From an uncultured Clostridia bacterium (GTDB taxonomy: Bacteria > Bacillota > Clostridia > Lachnospirales > Cellulosilyticaceae), in the NCBI GenBank assembly GCA_937921505.1, contig CAKZUB010000062.1, positions 1 through 64,000 on the forward strand: 64,000 bases of DNA. Direction: 5' to 3'. Positions 27,692 through 39,767 of the stretch are shown piece after piece. Below the pieces are notes generated by a model. That model saw only the letters and a list, made by a program, of their open reading frames with translations. It made no database searches and had not been told where the DNA came from. Positions within the stretch are counted from its first letter, which is position 1. Each line of letters starts with the position of its first letter. Position numbers and translations under genes: made by a program.

Positions 27692-28534
27692 TTACCCCTT
27701 AACAGATCCAGACGTTATCCCTGCTATGAATTCTTTTTGAAAAGCCAAAAATATAATAAGTAGGGGTATTATACTAATCACAGATCCTGCCATTATCAGA
27801 TGATATGGTGTTCTCATTCCTTGATTGAAAGCCCTAATTGCAACTGCTACAGTTAACATGTTCTGTGATTTTAATACGATCATCGGCCATAAAAAACTGT
27901 TCCAGGAATTCATGAAAAACATGATCCCTAAGCTTGCTACGGCAGGTCTGGAAATGGGTAAAATTAATCTAAGAAATATACTGAACTCTCCACACCCATC
28001 TATCCTACCTGATTCAATAATTTCACCACTTAAACCCATCATGTATTGGCGCATAAAAAAGATACCAAATGCATTTGCAAGCCCCGGAATAATTAATCCA
28101 ATATGCTTATTAATCCAACCAAATTTATTAAACAGCGCATACATAGGCACCATGGTTACTTCAAATGGAATCATCATTGAACCTAGCAAAATGATAAAAA
28201 GAATTTCTTTACCTTTAAATGTATACTTTGCAAAAGCATACCCTCCTAGTGCACAAAAAAATACAGAGGCAGTTGTAAAGGTAATCGCGATAAAAGCGCT
28301 ATTAAAAAGTGCATGAGCAAACTTATATTCTTTAAAGATGGCGACATAATTGTCTAAAGTTATAGACTTAGGAAACAAAGTGACTGGATAAGAAAATATT
28401 TGATCAAGTGACTTAAACGAAGACAAAACCATCCAAATGAATGGCATGAGCATCAGCACTGTAATTGCAGCAAGAACGAGATAAACAAGGACATTACTAG
28501 TTTTTTTCCTTACTTGGTCTATAGATATCATCAT
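27692..28534 (-). CDS. CUT1 sugar ABC transporter permease (MalG-like)
   Basis: 280 residues with six predicted membrane helices and the EAA-type cytoplasmic loop ESGRIDGCGEFSIFLRLILP, which contacts the ATPase. It ends with the AGITSGSVKG tail typical of MalG-like partners. It pairs with the MalF-like gene just upstream (gap 16 bases). No ATPase gene lies in the operon; in Firmicutes such systems usually share a MsmK/UgpC-type ATPase encoded elsewhere. The start ATG follows GGGAGG. Confidence 0.92.
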   Translation of the reverse strand: MMISIDQVRKKTSNVLVYLVLAAITVLMLMPFIWMVLSSFKSLDQIFSYPVTLFPKSITLDNYVAIFKEYKFAHALFNSAFIAITFTTASVFFCALGGYAFAKYTFKGKEILFIILLGSMMIPFEVTMVPMYALFNKFGWINKHIGLIIPGLANAFGIFFMRQYMMGLSGEIIESGRIDGCGEFSIFLRLILPISRPAVASLGIMFFMNSWNSFLWPMIVLKSQNMLTVAVAIRAFNQGMRTPYHLIMAGSVISIIPLLIIFLAFQKEFIAGITSGSVKG

Positions 28535-28550
28535 TTCACAACCTCCCTAT

Positions 28551-29438
28551 TTACTTATCAGCCATATTGCTTAGCTTAAACTGCAATATGGCAAAAATAA
28601 TCATCAGAATAAAAAACGCATAGGCAAGGCTTGATGCATACCCCATCCTAAGATGAACGAAACTCTCATTATAGATATAAAGCACTGGAGTTATGGTTTT
28701 ATAAAGTGGTCCGCCTCCCGACATAATTAAAGGCTCTGTAAAAAGAGAGAACGTTCCAATGGTTGATAAAACTGTACAGAATAAAATAACCGGTCTCATA
28801 AGAGGAATTGTAATCTTTATAAAAATTTGATAACTACTTGCTCCATCAATTTTTGCAGCCTCAACCAAACTACCCGAAATCGTTTGAAGCCCTGCCATCA
28901 TTAATATCATATTGTAGCCAAGATATCTCCAAAGAATCAATAGGCATATTGCAAATCTTGCCCCTAGCGCTGTTCCCATCCATGCAATTGCAGGTATCCC
29001 CATTCTCATTAATGTTTCATTGATAAACCCATATTTCGTATCAAAGGCAAGCCCAAATACAAACGCAACCGCAACCACTGAAGTGATATTCGGAATAAAT
29101 ATGGCTGTTCTGAAAAAATTTCTAAATTTTAGATTGGGCTTATTCAATAAAACAGCAATCAATAATGCCAAGATCAGCATAATGGGTACATACATAAAAA
29201 ACATGATTACGCCATTTAAAATGGCTTGTAGAAAAATTTTATCTTGTAGGAGCCTAGCGTAGTTGTCTAGTCCAACCCATTTCATGGCATTTACACCATT
29301 CCAAGTTGTAAAACTAGCTCTTAAGGAGAAAAAGATGGGATATACCATAAAAACAATAAAAAGTATGTAAAAAGGTGCTAAAAAGACATAAGGTGCTAAC
29401 TTTTGTTTATATTGCCAATCTTTCTTTCGATTTTTCAT
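28551..29438 (-). CDS. CUT1 sugar ABC transporter permease (MalF-like)
   Basis: 295 residues, six membrane helices, and the EAA loop EAAKIDGASSYQIFIKITIP. It forms the heterodimeric channel with the following MalG-like permease. The start ATG follows AGGAGG. A 12-bp stem in the preceding gap separates it from the binding-protein gene and may set its lower expression. Confidence 0.92.
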   Translation of the reverse strand: MKNRKKDWQYKQKLAPYVFLAPFYILFIVFMVYPIFFSLRASFTTWNGVNAMKWVGLDNYARLLQDKIFLQAILNGVIMFFMYVPIMLILALLIAVLLNKPNLKFRNFFRTAIFIPNITSVVAVAFVFGLAFDTKYGFINETLMRMGIPAIAWMGTALGARFAICLLILWRYLGYNMILMMAGLQTISGSLVEAAKIDGASSYQIFIKITIPLMRPVILFCTVLSTIGTFSLFTEPLIMSGGGPLYKTITPVLYIYNESFVHLRMGYASSLAYAFFILMIIFAILQFKLSNMADK

Positions 29439-29471
29439 TTTAAGTACCTCCTATTAAAACAAATTACAAAG

Positions 29472-29506
29472 GAAACTTTCATGATAAAAACCAACATGAA
29501 AGTTTC
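29472..29506 (-). other. Hairpin after the binding-protein gene
   Basis: A 12-bp perfect inverted repeat (GAAACTTTCATG at 29472-29483 and its complement at 29495-29506) with no T-run. It lies in the gap between the binding-protein stop and the MalF-like permease, matching hairpins in the same place in the other two transporter operons. It is probably an mRNA-stabilising or partial termination stem. Confidence 0.6.
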
Positions 29507-29557
29507 TTAAGTCACATATCAAGTTAAATTCTCAGTTTATAGAGCACTACACTACAA

Positions 29558-30919
29558 CTACTCGATTTTAGATTTTACTTGATCATTCGCTTCCTTCAAA
29601 GCTTGCTCCACACTTATATTATTGTAGATTATTTTAGCATACGCTTCTCTTATAGATTCATTTGCTTGACTATAATTTTTAGTATAACTTATTACTGGTA
29701 TTTGTGATACAGTGTCTGCAAATACACTTCTAACTTTTTGATTACCAAAATATGGCATATCTTCATTAAAAAACGCATCACTATATGTTGTTTCTAAGGA
29801 TGGAAATACATCCATTGTTTTATACATATTAAGCTGTGATTCTTCTCTACCTAACATGAACTCTACATAAGCCCAAGCGGCATCCTTATTTTTAGAAGTA
29901 TCTGAAATAACGAGATTAGAACCACCATCATTAGCTGCTGTATTCGCACTTCCTGCCCACGTTGGAAGTGGAACTACTTTCCACAAACCAACAGCATCAG
30001 GCGCAATCCAAGATGAGAAAAATCCACCCATCCAAGAAGCTGCAAAAATTGTTGCTACATTACCATTTGCAAGACTATCATACCAAGGTTGTGTCCACTC
30101 TTCAGTGTTATCAGCCAAATCTTCTTTGACAAAGCTAGTTAGGAAGGTCATCGCTTTTACAGCTTCTGGGTTATCTAGCTGAGGCAAACCTGCTTCATCA
30201 AAATAAAAATTGCCTTGTTGCCATAATAGCTTTTCAAAGTTTCTGCCAGTAGACTTTTCTTGACTTTCAGGAAACATAAAACTACCTGTTTTTTCTTTAA
30301 TAATCTTTGCAGTGTTGTAATAATCATCCCAAGTCTTAAGCAACTTACTGACTTCAGCTGGATCAGATGGTAACCCTGCTTTTTCAAATACATCTGTTCT
30401 ATAATATAACGCTACTGGACCGCTATCCCAAGGCATAGCATAAGTTTTACCGTCTTTTGAAGCATCAGCCCATTTGAATTTATTCATTTTATCTGTGTAA
30501 GGTGCTACTTTATCTGTTAAATCCATTAAGCCGCCTACATTGACAAATTGACCTAAATTACTTGTTTCAATTGTCGCTACATCAGGCAGGCCTTCACCAC
30601 CTGCCGAAAGACCCAAAAGCATTTTTTGATATAAATCTGCTGTTGCTACGATTTGGAATTCTACTTCAATATCTGGATATTCTGCTTTAAAAGCTTCCAT
30701 GTTCAACTCAAGAGCTTTTTGAATAAATTCCCAACCCCAAACCACGATTTTACCAGATGGTTTCACAACTTCACTAGCTGCACCGTCATTTGTTTCTGTC
30801 GAAGCAGTATCTGAAACTTTAACTTCAGGTTCTACCTTCTGACCACATCCCACAAAGGATGTAGCACATAAAACTGAAACCAAGAGCAAACTAATTACTT
30901 TTTTAAGAATATTTGTCAT
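29558..30919 (-). CDS. Extracellular solute-binding lipoprotein (CUT1)
   Basis: 453 residues. The signal peptide ends in a lipobox (SFVGCG), followed by a Glu/Thr-rich linker and a family 1 solute-binding domain with the classic features: IVVWGW near the start, the central GLPDVATIETSNLGQF and APWDSGPVALYYRTDVFEKAGLP-like hinge region (here AMPWDSGPVALYYR), and SWMGGFFSSW. It captures oligosaccharides outside the cell for the two permeases downstream. It has its own promoter at 30973-31000. The ligand is unknown but should match GH43/GH42 substrates. It ends in TAG. Confidence 0.9.
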   Translation of the reverse strand: MTNILKKVISLLLVSVLCATSFVGCGQKVEPEVKVSDTASTETNDGAASEVVKPSGKIVVWGWEFIQKALELNMEAFKAEYPDIEVEFQIVATADLYQKMLLGLSAGGEGLPDVATIETSNLGQFVNVGGLMDLTDKVAPYTDKMNKFKWADASKDGKTYAMPWDSGPVALYYRTDVFEKAGLPSDPAEVSKLLKTWDDYYNTAKIIKEKTGSFMFPESQEKSTGRNFEKLLWQQGNFYFDEAGLPQLDNPEAVKAMTFLTSFVKEDLADNTEEWTQPWYDSLANGNVATIFAASWMGGFFSSWIAPDAVGLWKVVPLPTWAGSANTAANDGGSNLVISDTSKNKDAAWAYVEFMLGREESQLNMYKTMDVFPSLETTYSDAFFNEDMPYFGNQKVRSVFADTVSQIPVISYTKNYSQANESIREAYAKIIYNNISVEQALKEANDQVKSKIE

Positions 30920-30972
30920 TTTTATTACCCCCTTAAAATATTTTCTTGTTGGTATTTCTCTGTTACATGCTT

Positions 30973-31000
30973 ATTATATCAGTACATATTGTTATTTCAA
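30973..31000 (-). promoter_or_regulatory. Sigma-A promoter of the GH43/GH42 transporter operon
   Basis: On the minus strand TTGAAA (31000-30995), a 16-base spacer, then TGATATAAT with an extended -10 (TATAAT at 30978-30973). It lies about 55 bases upstream of the binding-protein start. Control is probably by the adjacent YesN regulator. Confidence 0.65.
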
Positions 31001-31151
31001 ACAAAACACATTATGATATTAGTGACTTTATTAGTAATATTTATAGTTTAAGGCAATCCTATTGGACTGCCTTTTTAGAAAGTTTGCATATTATTATTAT
31101 TATTAGCAGTATATTAGGAACAATGCTAAATTGATGAATACTTGGATATAG

Positions 31152-32759
31152 TTACAGACCTTTCTGAAATTCTGATGGTGTTTTACCAACTACCTTTTTA
31201 AACATCCTTGAAAAATACCCACTATCTTGGAATCCAACTTTTTCAGCTACCTCATAGTTTTTCAGATCATAAAAACTTAGATACTCTTTAGATTTTTCAA
31301 TTCTAACTTTATTCAAGAAATCAATATATCTTTCCCCTGTTTTTTGTTTGAATAATTGACTAAAATAAATGCGACTAAGATTGATGTGTTCAGCAACATC
31401 CCCAAGCGTGATGTTATTCATATATTCATTCCGAATGTACCTCATAGCTTCTTTAATTAACTCGCTTCCACAATTACATTTGTTGACTCCTATGCTTTGG
31501 GACAGTAATTTAAATTGGTTTTGAAACCACTCCTCGATTTCGATAACACTTTCTAATCCCAACGGCTCTTCAACAGAAAAATATATTTTTTCTCTTTCAC
31601 GACTAAAACCAACTTCAATTGAAATTTTGTTAAGAAGGGAAACGAGTTGCGTACAGATATAATTAAGTATTATAAGTGAATCGGGTTCCTTATAAATATT
31701 TTTAAATGTTTTAGTCAAGATTAGCTCAACTTGTTCATCTTGTCCATCCAATAAAAAATATCTTATTTTATCTTCTTCACAGGAAATAGAATGATTTATT
31801 TCTTGATTATACTGAACTATTTGCTTATAAGGGATCATACAATTCTTACCAAAAAATATTTTATATTTTAAAAAATGTAAAGTTTCTTCTACTGCTTTAA
31901 AAACGTCACTAAAATTATAGATTGCCTTGCTAATACTTATAGAAATTGTCACCCTTGTGTAAGCTTTAATAGCCTCTTGAACAGCTGCACTATATAAAAC
32001 CCCAGCATCTTCACAAGCATATTTAACCTGATTAACAGATAAAACGCAGACAAAAACCCCCTCCGTTAACTCTTCGACATCACCTTGATAAGCTTCATTC
32101 ATTTTACTACGAAAAATATTTAAAATGGAATCCCTTAAAAGTCTTTTGGTTAACGGATCCCCTTTTCTATACTGTTCCTGGAAATTATCAATTTTTCCAC
32201 AAACCACTATAAAATTAGAAAAAAGAAATTGGATACCTACACCTTTTAGATGTAGCAGGTTATTGTCTTCCGGTCCCAACGTCCCCTTTAAAAACTCAGT
32301 GAAAATCTTATGCTTTATGAATTGCTTGTGTTGCTCTACTTCATTACGAAGTATATCTATTTTTTGAGTTTCTGTATGTTTGTTTTCAATTTGCTTTTTG
32401 ACCCCTATTAAAGTCTTTAGAATTTCAAAAGGCTCCATAGTTGCTTTAAGAATGTAATCACTTGCCCCTAAAGTCAGTGCTTGTTTTACAAATTCAAAGT
32501 CATTATGACTTGAAAGAATGACCACTTTAACATCTGGGTTTATAGCTTTCAAACGCTTTGTAAGCTCAAGCCCATCCATTTTAGGCATTTTTATATCAGT
32601 TATAACAACATCTGGCAACAACTCTTTGTACAATTTGAGCGCATCTTCGCCATTTGAAGCATCTGCAACAATCAAAAATCCATTTTCTTCCCACTGAATG
32701 GTACTTTTTATACCTATTCGAATCAGATATTCATCATCTACAACCATCACTTTGATCAT
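31152..32759 (-). CDS. YesN-type response regulator
   Basis: 535 residues: a receiver domain (VVDDE, phospho-acceptor Asp55 in ITDIKMP, Lys in ILKATM), a middle region of about 290 residues, and a C-terminal AraC helix-turn-helix pair (INLSRIYFSQLFKQKTG; VGFQDSGYFSRMFKKVVG). It overlaps the end of the YesM-type kinase gene by 26 bases, so the two are translationally coupled. It most likely activates the transporter operon directly downstream, whose promoter starts about 150 bases away. Confidence 0.92.
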   Translation of the reverse strand: MIKVMVVDDEYLIRIGIKSTIQWEENGFLIVADASNGEDALKLYKELLPDVVITDIKMPKMDGLELTKRLKAINPDVKVVILSSHNDFEFVKQALTLGASDYILKATMEPFEILKTLIGVKKQIENKHTETQKIDILRNEVEQHKQFIKHKIFTEFLKGTLGPEDNNLLHLKGVGIQFLFSNFIVVCGKIDNFQEQYRKGDPLTKRLLRDSILNIFRSKMNEAYQGDVEELTEGVFVCVLSVNQVKYACEDAGVLYSAAVQEAIKAYTRVTISISISKAIYNFSDVFKAVEETLHFLKYKIFFGKNCMIPYKQIVQYNQEINHSISCEEDKIRYFLLDGQDEQVELILTKTFKNIYKEPDSLIILNYICTQLVSLLNKISIEVGFSREREKIYFSVEEPLGLESVIEIEEWFQNQFKLLSQSIGVNKCNCGSELIKEAMRYIRNEYMNNITLGDVAEHINLSRIYFSQLFKQKTGERYIDFLNKVRIEKSKEYLSFYDLKNYEVAEKVGFQDSGYFSRMFKKVVGKTPSEFQKGL

Positions 32760-34557
32760 CTAACTTCATCCTTTCTTCCAATCGAACTGGAATTGCAATG
32801 ACGGCTTCCGTGCCACCCTCTTCAAGCTTTTTCAATTCTAATCCGTAAGCTTCTCCGTAGTAAAGCTTAATCCTCTTGGCAGTATTACTAATACCTATAC
32901 TGCTATACCTACTGCTTTCTTTAATATCTTTTGAAAGGATTTGAGCTATTTTCCCTTGATCAATACCTTTGCCATTATCTTTCACCGATAAATAAATTGT
33001 ATGATCTATCTCTTTTCCACCAATAGTAATGATTCCTCCCTCTACTTTATCCTCAAGTCCATGGTAAACAGCATTTTCAACTAGTGGCTGTAATATGAGT
33101 TTTAAAGTGTATTTCTTTAGGATCACTTCGTCTATGTCATAAACAACTCTAAACAGATCGCCATATCGGAACTTTTGAATGGCAATATAATTCTTGATAT
33201 TATCTATTTCTTCATCAATAGTTATAAAGTCACGATTAGTATAAGTACTTGCTTGTAACAGTTTCACCAACGAGGTAATGGTTGATGAAATATTGGGTAC
33301 ATTTTGAATTCTAGCCATCCAATTGATAGAATCCAGTGTGTTGAATAAAAAATGAGGATTAATTTGTTGTTGCAACATATTTAGCTCAATTTGTTTTTTA
33401 ATATTTTCATCTTGATAAATTTTTTTAATGGCTTCGGAAAGTTCCTGAATCATACGATTAAAACTATTTGATAGTTCTCCTATTTCATCTCTACTTGATA
33501 TCTCCATATATACGTTCAGATCGCCATTTTCTACCTTAGCCATTTCTCTCCTAAGCTTTTTTAAAGGTTCAGATACGCTATAGGATGCTCCGACTGATAG
33601 GAGCAGTGCAAACATGATACACGCCAGTCCAACAAACAAGGTATTCGTTTTAATCTTTTTTGCTTCTGCAAATAATTTGTTGGCTGGTATAGATTGAACT
33701 AATTTCCAATTGGTTTTTTCTGAGGTTGTATACACAACGAAGTAGGATATATTCTCAATTTCTTCCATATAACTGCCACTTTTATTTTGGAAAACTTGTT
33801 GATATGTTCCTGAATGTAACGTTGTTCCAATCAAGCTTTTATCTTTATTATAAACAATTTCTCCTTGTTCCGTGATTAGCATTGTTGTTGTATCTTTATT
33901 TATTTCAGAATTATCAAATATATTGTAAATATATTGATAATTTATATCTATTCCTATAACTCCCAAATGCTCATTTTTTTCAATATTTGTATATTTTCTA
34001 AGAATTGTTATAACAGTGTCGATACTATCGAATACTTGAAAACTATAAAGACCTGCATTGTGCGTGGGGGTAATTGCTATTTTAGCTTTCCCCTCTCTGA
34101 ACTGATTAAACCATTCTTCATCTTTTAATACTTCAAGCATTATTGACCCGGAAGCAAAAATACTATCCTTCTGGCCTACGATATAAATCTGTCTAATAGA
34201 TTTAACTGGTGTAACATATCCTCTTAGAATTTTTGTGACCTCTGCCATTGCAACAGTTCTATCAAATTCACTCTTTTGACTGTCGTAAATATGTTGTCTC
34301 AAGTTTCTATCAAAAAATATATATTGCAAAATATTATCTGCACTTTGTATATAAAGGTCCACACTATTAATGGCTTGCTGTAGCTTCGAAGCAGTGTATT
34401 CACTCGCATTCTTTTCAATGGTTGTTTCTGCGCTTTGATAGGTAACACTGGCAACAATATAAAGTGGCAAAATTGTGAGCAAAGAAAAATAGATCATTAA
34501 TCGGCTTTGAAGGTGCAAGTGCCTAAGGAGTATATATCTATTGATAAATTTCTTCAT
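32734..34557 (-). CDS. YesM-type sensor histidine kinase
   Basis: 607 residues. A membrane helix near residues 20-40 is followed by a large extracellular sensor of about 250 residues (Cache-like, containing LGVIGIDINYQYIYNIF), a second helix near 300, HAMP, a His_kinase domain with QQQINPHFLFNTLDS, and HATPase with LVENAVYHGLE, DNGKGID and GIGISNTAKRI. It is a sensor for extracellular sugars or the loaded binding protein, judging from family and context. The start ATG follows AGGAGG. A good promoter lies about 45 bases upstream. Confidence 0.92.
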   Translation of the reverse strand: MKKFINRYILLRHLHLQSRLMIYFSLLTILPLYIVASVTYQSAETTIEKNASEYTASKLQQAINSVDLYIQSADNILQYIFFDRNLRQHIYDSQKSEFDRTVAMAEVTKILRGYVTPVKSIRQIYIVGQKDSIFASGSIMLEVLKDEEWFNQFREGKAKIAITPTHNAGLYSFQVFDSIDTVITILRKYTNIEKNEHLGVIGIDINYQYIYNIFDNSEINKDTTTMLITEQGEIVYNKDKSLIGTTLHSGTYQQVFQNKSGSYMEEIENISYFVVYTTSEKTNWKLVQSIPANKLFAEAKKIKTNTLFVGLACIMFALLLSVGASYSVSEPLKKLRREMAKVENGDLNVYMEISSRDEIGELSNSFNRMIQELSEAIKKIYQDENIKKQIELNMLQQQINPHFLFNTLDSINWMARIQNVPNISSTITSLVKLLQASTYTNRDFITIDEEIDNIKNYIAIQKFRYGDLFRVVYDIDEVILKKYTLKLILQPLVENAVYHGLEDKVEGGIITIGGKEIDHTIYLSVKDNGKGIDQGKIAQILSKDIKESSRYSSIGISNTAKRIKLYYGEAYGLELKKLEEGGTEAVIAIPVRLEERMKLDDQSDGCR

Positions 34558-34602
34558 ATAATCTCCTCCTATAATATTGTTTCTGCCGCTACTATTATGC
34601 CT

Positions 34603-34631
34603 ATAATATCATTTTCTTTCATAATTAACAA
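34603..34631 (-). promoter_or_regulatory. Sigma-A promoter of the YesM/YesN operon
   Basis: Minus strand: TTGTTA (34631-34626), a 17-base spacer, TATTAT (34608-34603). The predicted 5' leader to the kinase start is about 40 bases. Confidence 0.6.
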
Positions 34632-34700
34632 TCATGTATCTCGTTTTCCCTCAAGGTCCACTAGTGAAGAATTTCAATTCTTTCCTAAAAGATTATAAGT

Positions 34701-34784
34701 TTAACTATTACATATCCGTAGTGGCAGGTCTCTGCGGGGTTTTATAAATTCGCTCTGTGGGTATTTTGGTTTTGGTGTTTGCAT
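34701..34784 (-). CDS. Possible 27-residue peptide or gene remnant
   Basis: A short frame (MQTPKPKYPQSEFIK...) with an excellent ribosome binding site, AAAGGAG, six bases before its ATG, directly behind the URO-D-like fragment that ends at 34804. It is basic, with no recognised motif. It lies in a stretch full of gene debris, so it may be the truncated start of a lost gene rather than a real peptide. Confidence 0.25.
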   Translation of the reverse strand: MQTPKPKYPQSEFIKPRRDLPLRICNS

Positions 34785-34803
34785 ATTTTTCTCCTTTATC
34801 ATT

Positions 34804-35212
34804 CTATTCTATACCATATTGAGCCAGGCGTTCTCGCACTTGTACTTCTTGCTCTATCGGAAACCTAAGTGGTGTATGATGAATGCTACTGTAAGTACCA
34901 ATTTGTTTTGCAACCGCATCTAAACAATCAAATCCGTCCCATATCTGAATATTTTTACCTGCACTATGGATCTGTTGATAAACTTCAGGCCACAAGGATT
35001 GATTGTTTTGGCCGTCCCCTGGGACCCATTGTACGGCGTCTAAGGTTTTGATCTTTAATATAGATTTCAGGTGAGTGAGTTCACCAATTCTATCCAGATG
35101 ATAAATTGTGTGATCCAGTTTATTACAGGTTCTAACTAGCTCTGGTCTAACAAACTCCTCAAACATATCCGGGCCTATCATATATGAAAAATCACTTTGC
35201 GGTACATATCTC
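34804..35212 (-). pseudogene. C-terminal fragment of a URO-D-like (HxD) gene
   Basis: About 136 codons, from GRYVPQSDFSYMIGPDMFEEF to the natural C-terminus RERLAQYGIE and a TAG stop. It corresponds to the last third of the family represented intact at 18374; the HxD motif region reads YHLDRIGELTH. The 5' two thirds are missing, and the sequence joins abruptly near 35209-35212 to the tail of a YesN-type gene on the other strand. Its last 290 bases are a near-duplicate of 22143-22430. Confidence 0.82.
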
Positions 35213-35247
35213 CCTCAGAGTTTAGAGCAATAGCATGTTATCCCTAA
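35209..35247 (+). pseudogene. Last 12 codons of a YesN-type regulator gene
   Basis: Plus-strand SPSEFRAIACYP then TAA matches SPSEFRRIVCSS-stop at the end of the regulator at 61412-62941. The similarity continues past the stop through non-coding sequence to about 35318, matching 62903-63012. It is therefore a scar of a lost or duplicated copy rather than chance. Confidence 0.75.
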
Positions 35248-35318
35248 TCATATTGTAATATGAAATGCTTATAAGTAGTATGCTAATATCCTTTATTCTA
35301 TAGAAATATCCTTAGCGT
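35209..35318. repeat. Copy of the 3' end and downstream region of the 61-kb YesN gene
   Basis: About 110 bases align without gaps to 62903-63012, with roughly 85 percent identical positions by eye. The copy includes twelve codons, the stop and about 70 bases of downstream sequence. Confidence 0.75.
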
Positions 35319-35320
35319 CT

Positions 35321-35370
35321 AAAAAAAAACGCCTTATATAATAGACAATAAAAAGTCTACTCTATAGGGC
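35321..35370 (-). terminator. Terminator downstream of lacZ and the glycerol kinase tail
   Basis: A 16-bp imperfect stem (35331-35346 with 35355-35370), followed on the minus strand by GTTTTTTTTT. It terminates leftward transcription from the GH2 gene. Confidence 0.75.
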
Positions 35371-35383
35371 ATTTCTTTAGTCT

Positions 35384-38733
<3,350 letters not shown>

Positions 38734-38741
38734 TTAATAGT

Positions 38742-38784
38742 ATTATATTGTTATTATATATGATCCTAATAAGATAATATATAA
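38742..38784. promoter_or_regulatory. Divergent lacZ/AraC regulatory region with palindrome
   Basis: An inverted repeat with arms TTATATATGATC (38754-38765) and GATAATATATAA (38773-38784), 10 of 12 matching, sits mid-gap between the GH2 and AraC starts. A TATAAT on the minus strand at 38747-38742 could be the lacZ -10 box. It is a candidate AraC-type operator; the AT content makes chance similarity possible. Confidence 0.35.
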
Positions 38785-38831
38785 CTGCGTATTGGCAAAT
38801 TTATAATTATATTGTCATTGGAGGCTAACAA

Positions 38832-39668
38832 ATGAAACGCCAAATATTTTTACCTGTTCTTCATAACCATCCCTATTTTTGTTTTCCCGAGTCTGTCGGT
38901 TGGTCCTCAGATCGTCCGCAGCATTCTATAGTAAGACATGAAAATGAATTAGATAGTTTTAACCTTCACCTTATTGTAAATGGCAAAGGTTACTTAGAAT
39001 CTAACGGGGTCACCTATACATTACAACAAGGTGACAGTTTTTTTTATTTTCCACTGCAAAAACAATTATATTATTCAGATTTGGAATGTCCTTGGGAGGT
39101 AGTATGGGTTCACTTTAATGGTAAGCTCTTGAAGGAATTTTTTATGGAGATGGGCTATCACCAAACAAAAGTCTGGACACTAAATAGTTGGAAAATACTT
39201 TTTAGCAACATTATCCTCTTGCTAGAAGAAGCCGAGCAATCTACTATTTTGTATCCTGCGACGCTTTCAGCATTAACCTATGGCGTTATTTCAGAATTTA
39301 TCACCAATGCCTCTCCACTTACACGTAACAGAGGCTTTGAACTGTTTGAAAGAATTACTGATATTCTTCCAGAAATGCGCGAATGTTCTTCCCGTCCCTT
39401 CGAACTCCAAACATGGGCTGACCACTTAAATATAAGCTCCTATTATTTTTGCAAATCTTTTAAAAGAGTCACAGGCATGACACCTACTAACTTCATCAAA
39501 CTTTGTCGCCTTCAAAAAGCAAAGCAGCTTTTACTTGAAAAACCCGATTGGTCAATTAAGCAAATTGCTATAGAAGTTGGTTATCCAAGTATAAGTTACT
39601 TTGGAAGTGTCTTTCTAGAAAACGAACACGAAAGCCCTGGAGAATATCGCAGGAAACATCTTTCTTGA
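38832..39668 (+). CDS. AraC family regulator, divergent from lacZ
   Basis: 278 residues: an N-terminal AraC_binding domain (LHLIVNGKGYLESNG, then DSFFYFPLQ and WEVVWVHFNG) and a C-terminal AraC helix-turn-helix pair (LNISSYYFCKSFKRVTG; VGYPSISYFGSVFLENE). The start ATG follows TTGGAGG. Its position suggests control of the GH2 beta-galactosidase gene. Confidence 0.88.
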   Translation: MKRQIFLPVLHNHPYFCFPESVGWSSDRPQHSIVRHENELDSFNLHLIVNGKGYLESNGVTYTLQQGDSFFYFPLQKQLYYSDLECPWEVVWVHFNGKLLKEFFMEMGYHQTKVWTLNSWKILFSNIILLLEEAEQSTILYPATLSALTYGVISEFITNASPLTRNRGFELFERITDILPEMRECSSRPFELQTWADHLNISSYYFCKSFKRVTGMTPTNFIKLCRLQKAKQLLLEKPDWSIKQIAIEVGYPSISYFGSVFLENEHESPGEYRRKHLS

Positions 39669-39702
39669 ATGTTTAATTTATAACTATAAACTTCCAAAAC
39701 AA

Positions 39703-39739
39703 AAGCCAGATAACTGTTTTCCCTATCAGTTACTGGCTT
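39703..39739. terminator. Hairpin between convergent genes
   Basis: A 13-bp stem with one bulged base (39703-39716 with 39727-39739), followed on the minus strand by TTTTGTTTT. It can terminate the oxidoreductase operon; on the plus strand the T-run is weak. Confidence 0.6.
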
Positions 39740-39767
39740 GGTATCCCATCTAACTCTTGCGTTTTAT

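Noticed and set aside
31051-31075. Hairpin AAGGCAATCC/GGACTGCCTT as a terminator for the YesN gene
   Set aside because: The T-run lies on the plus-strand side, where no gene needs it; on the minus strand no T-run follows, and the stem has a mismatch.
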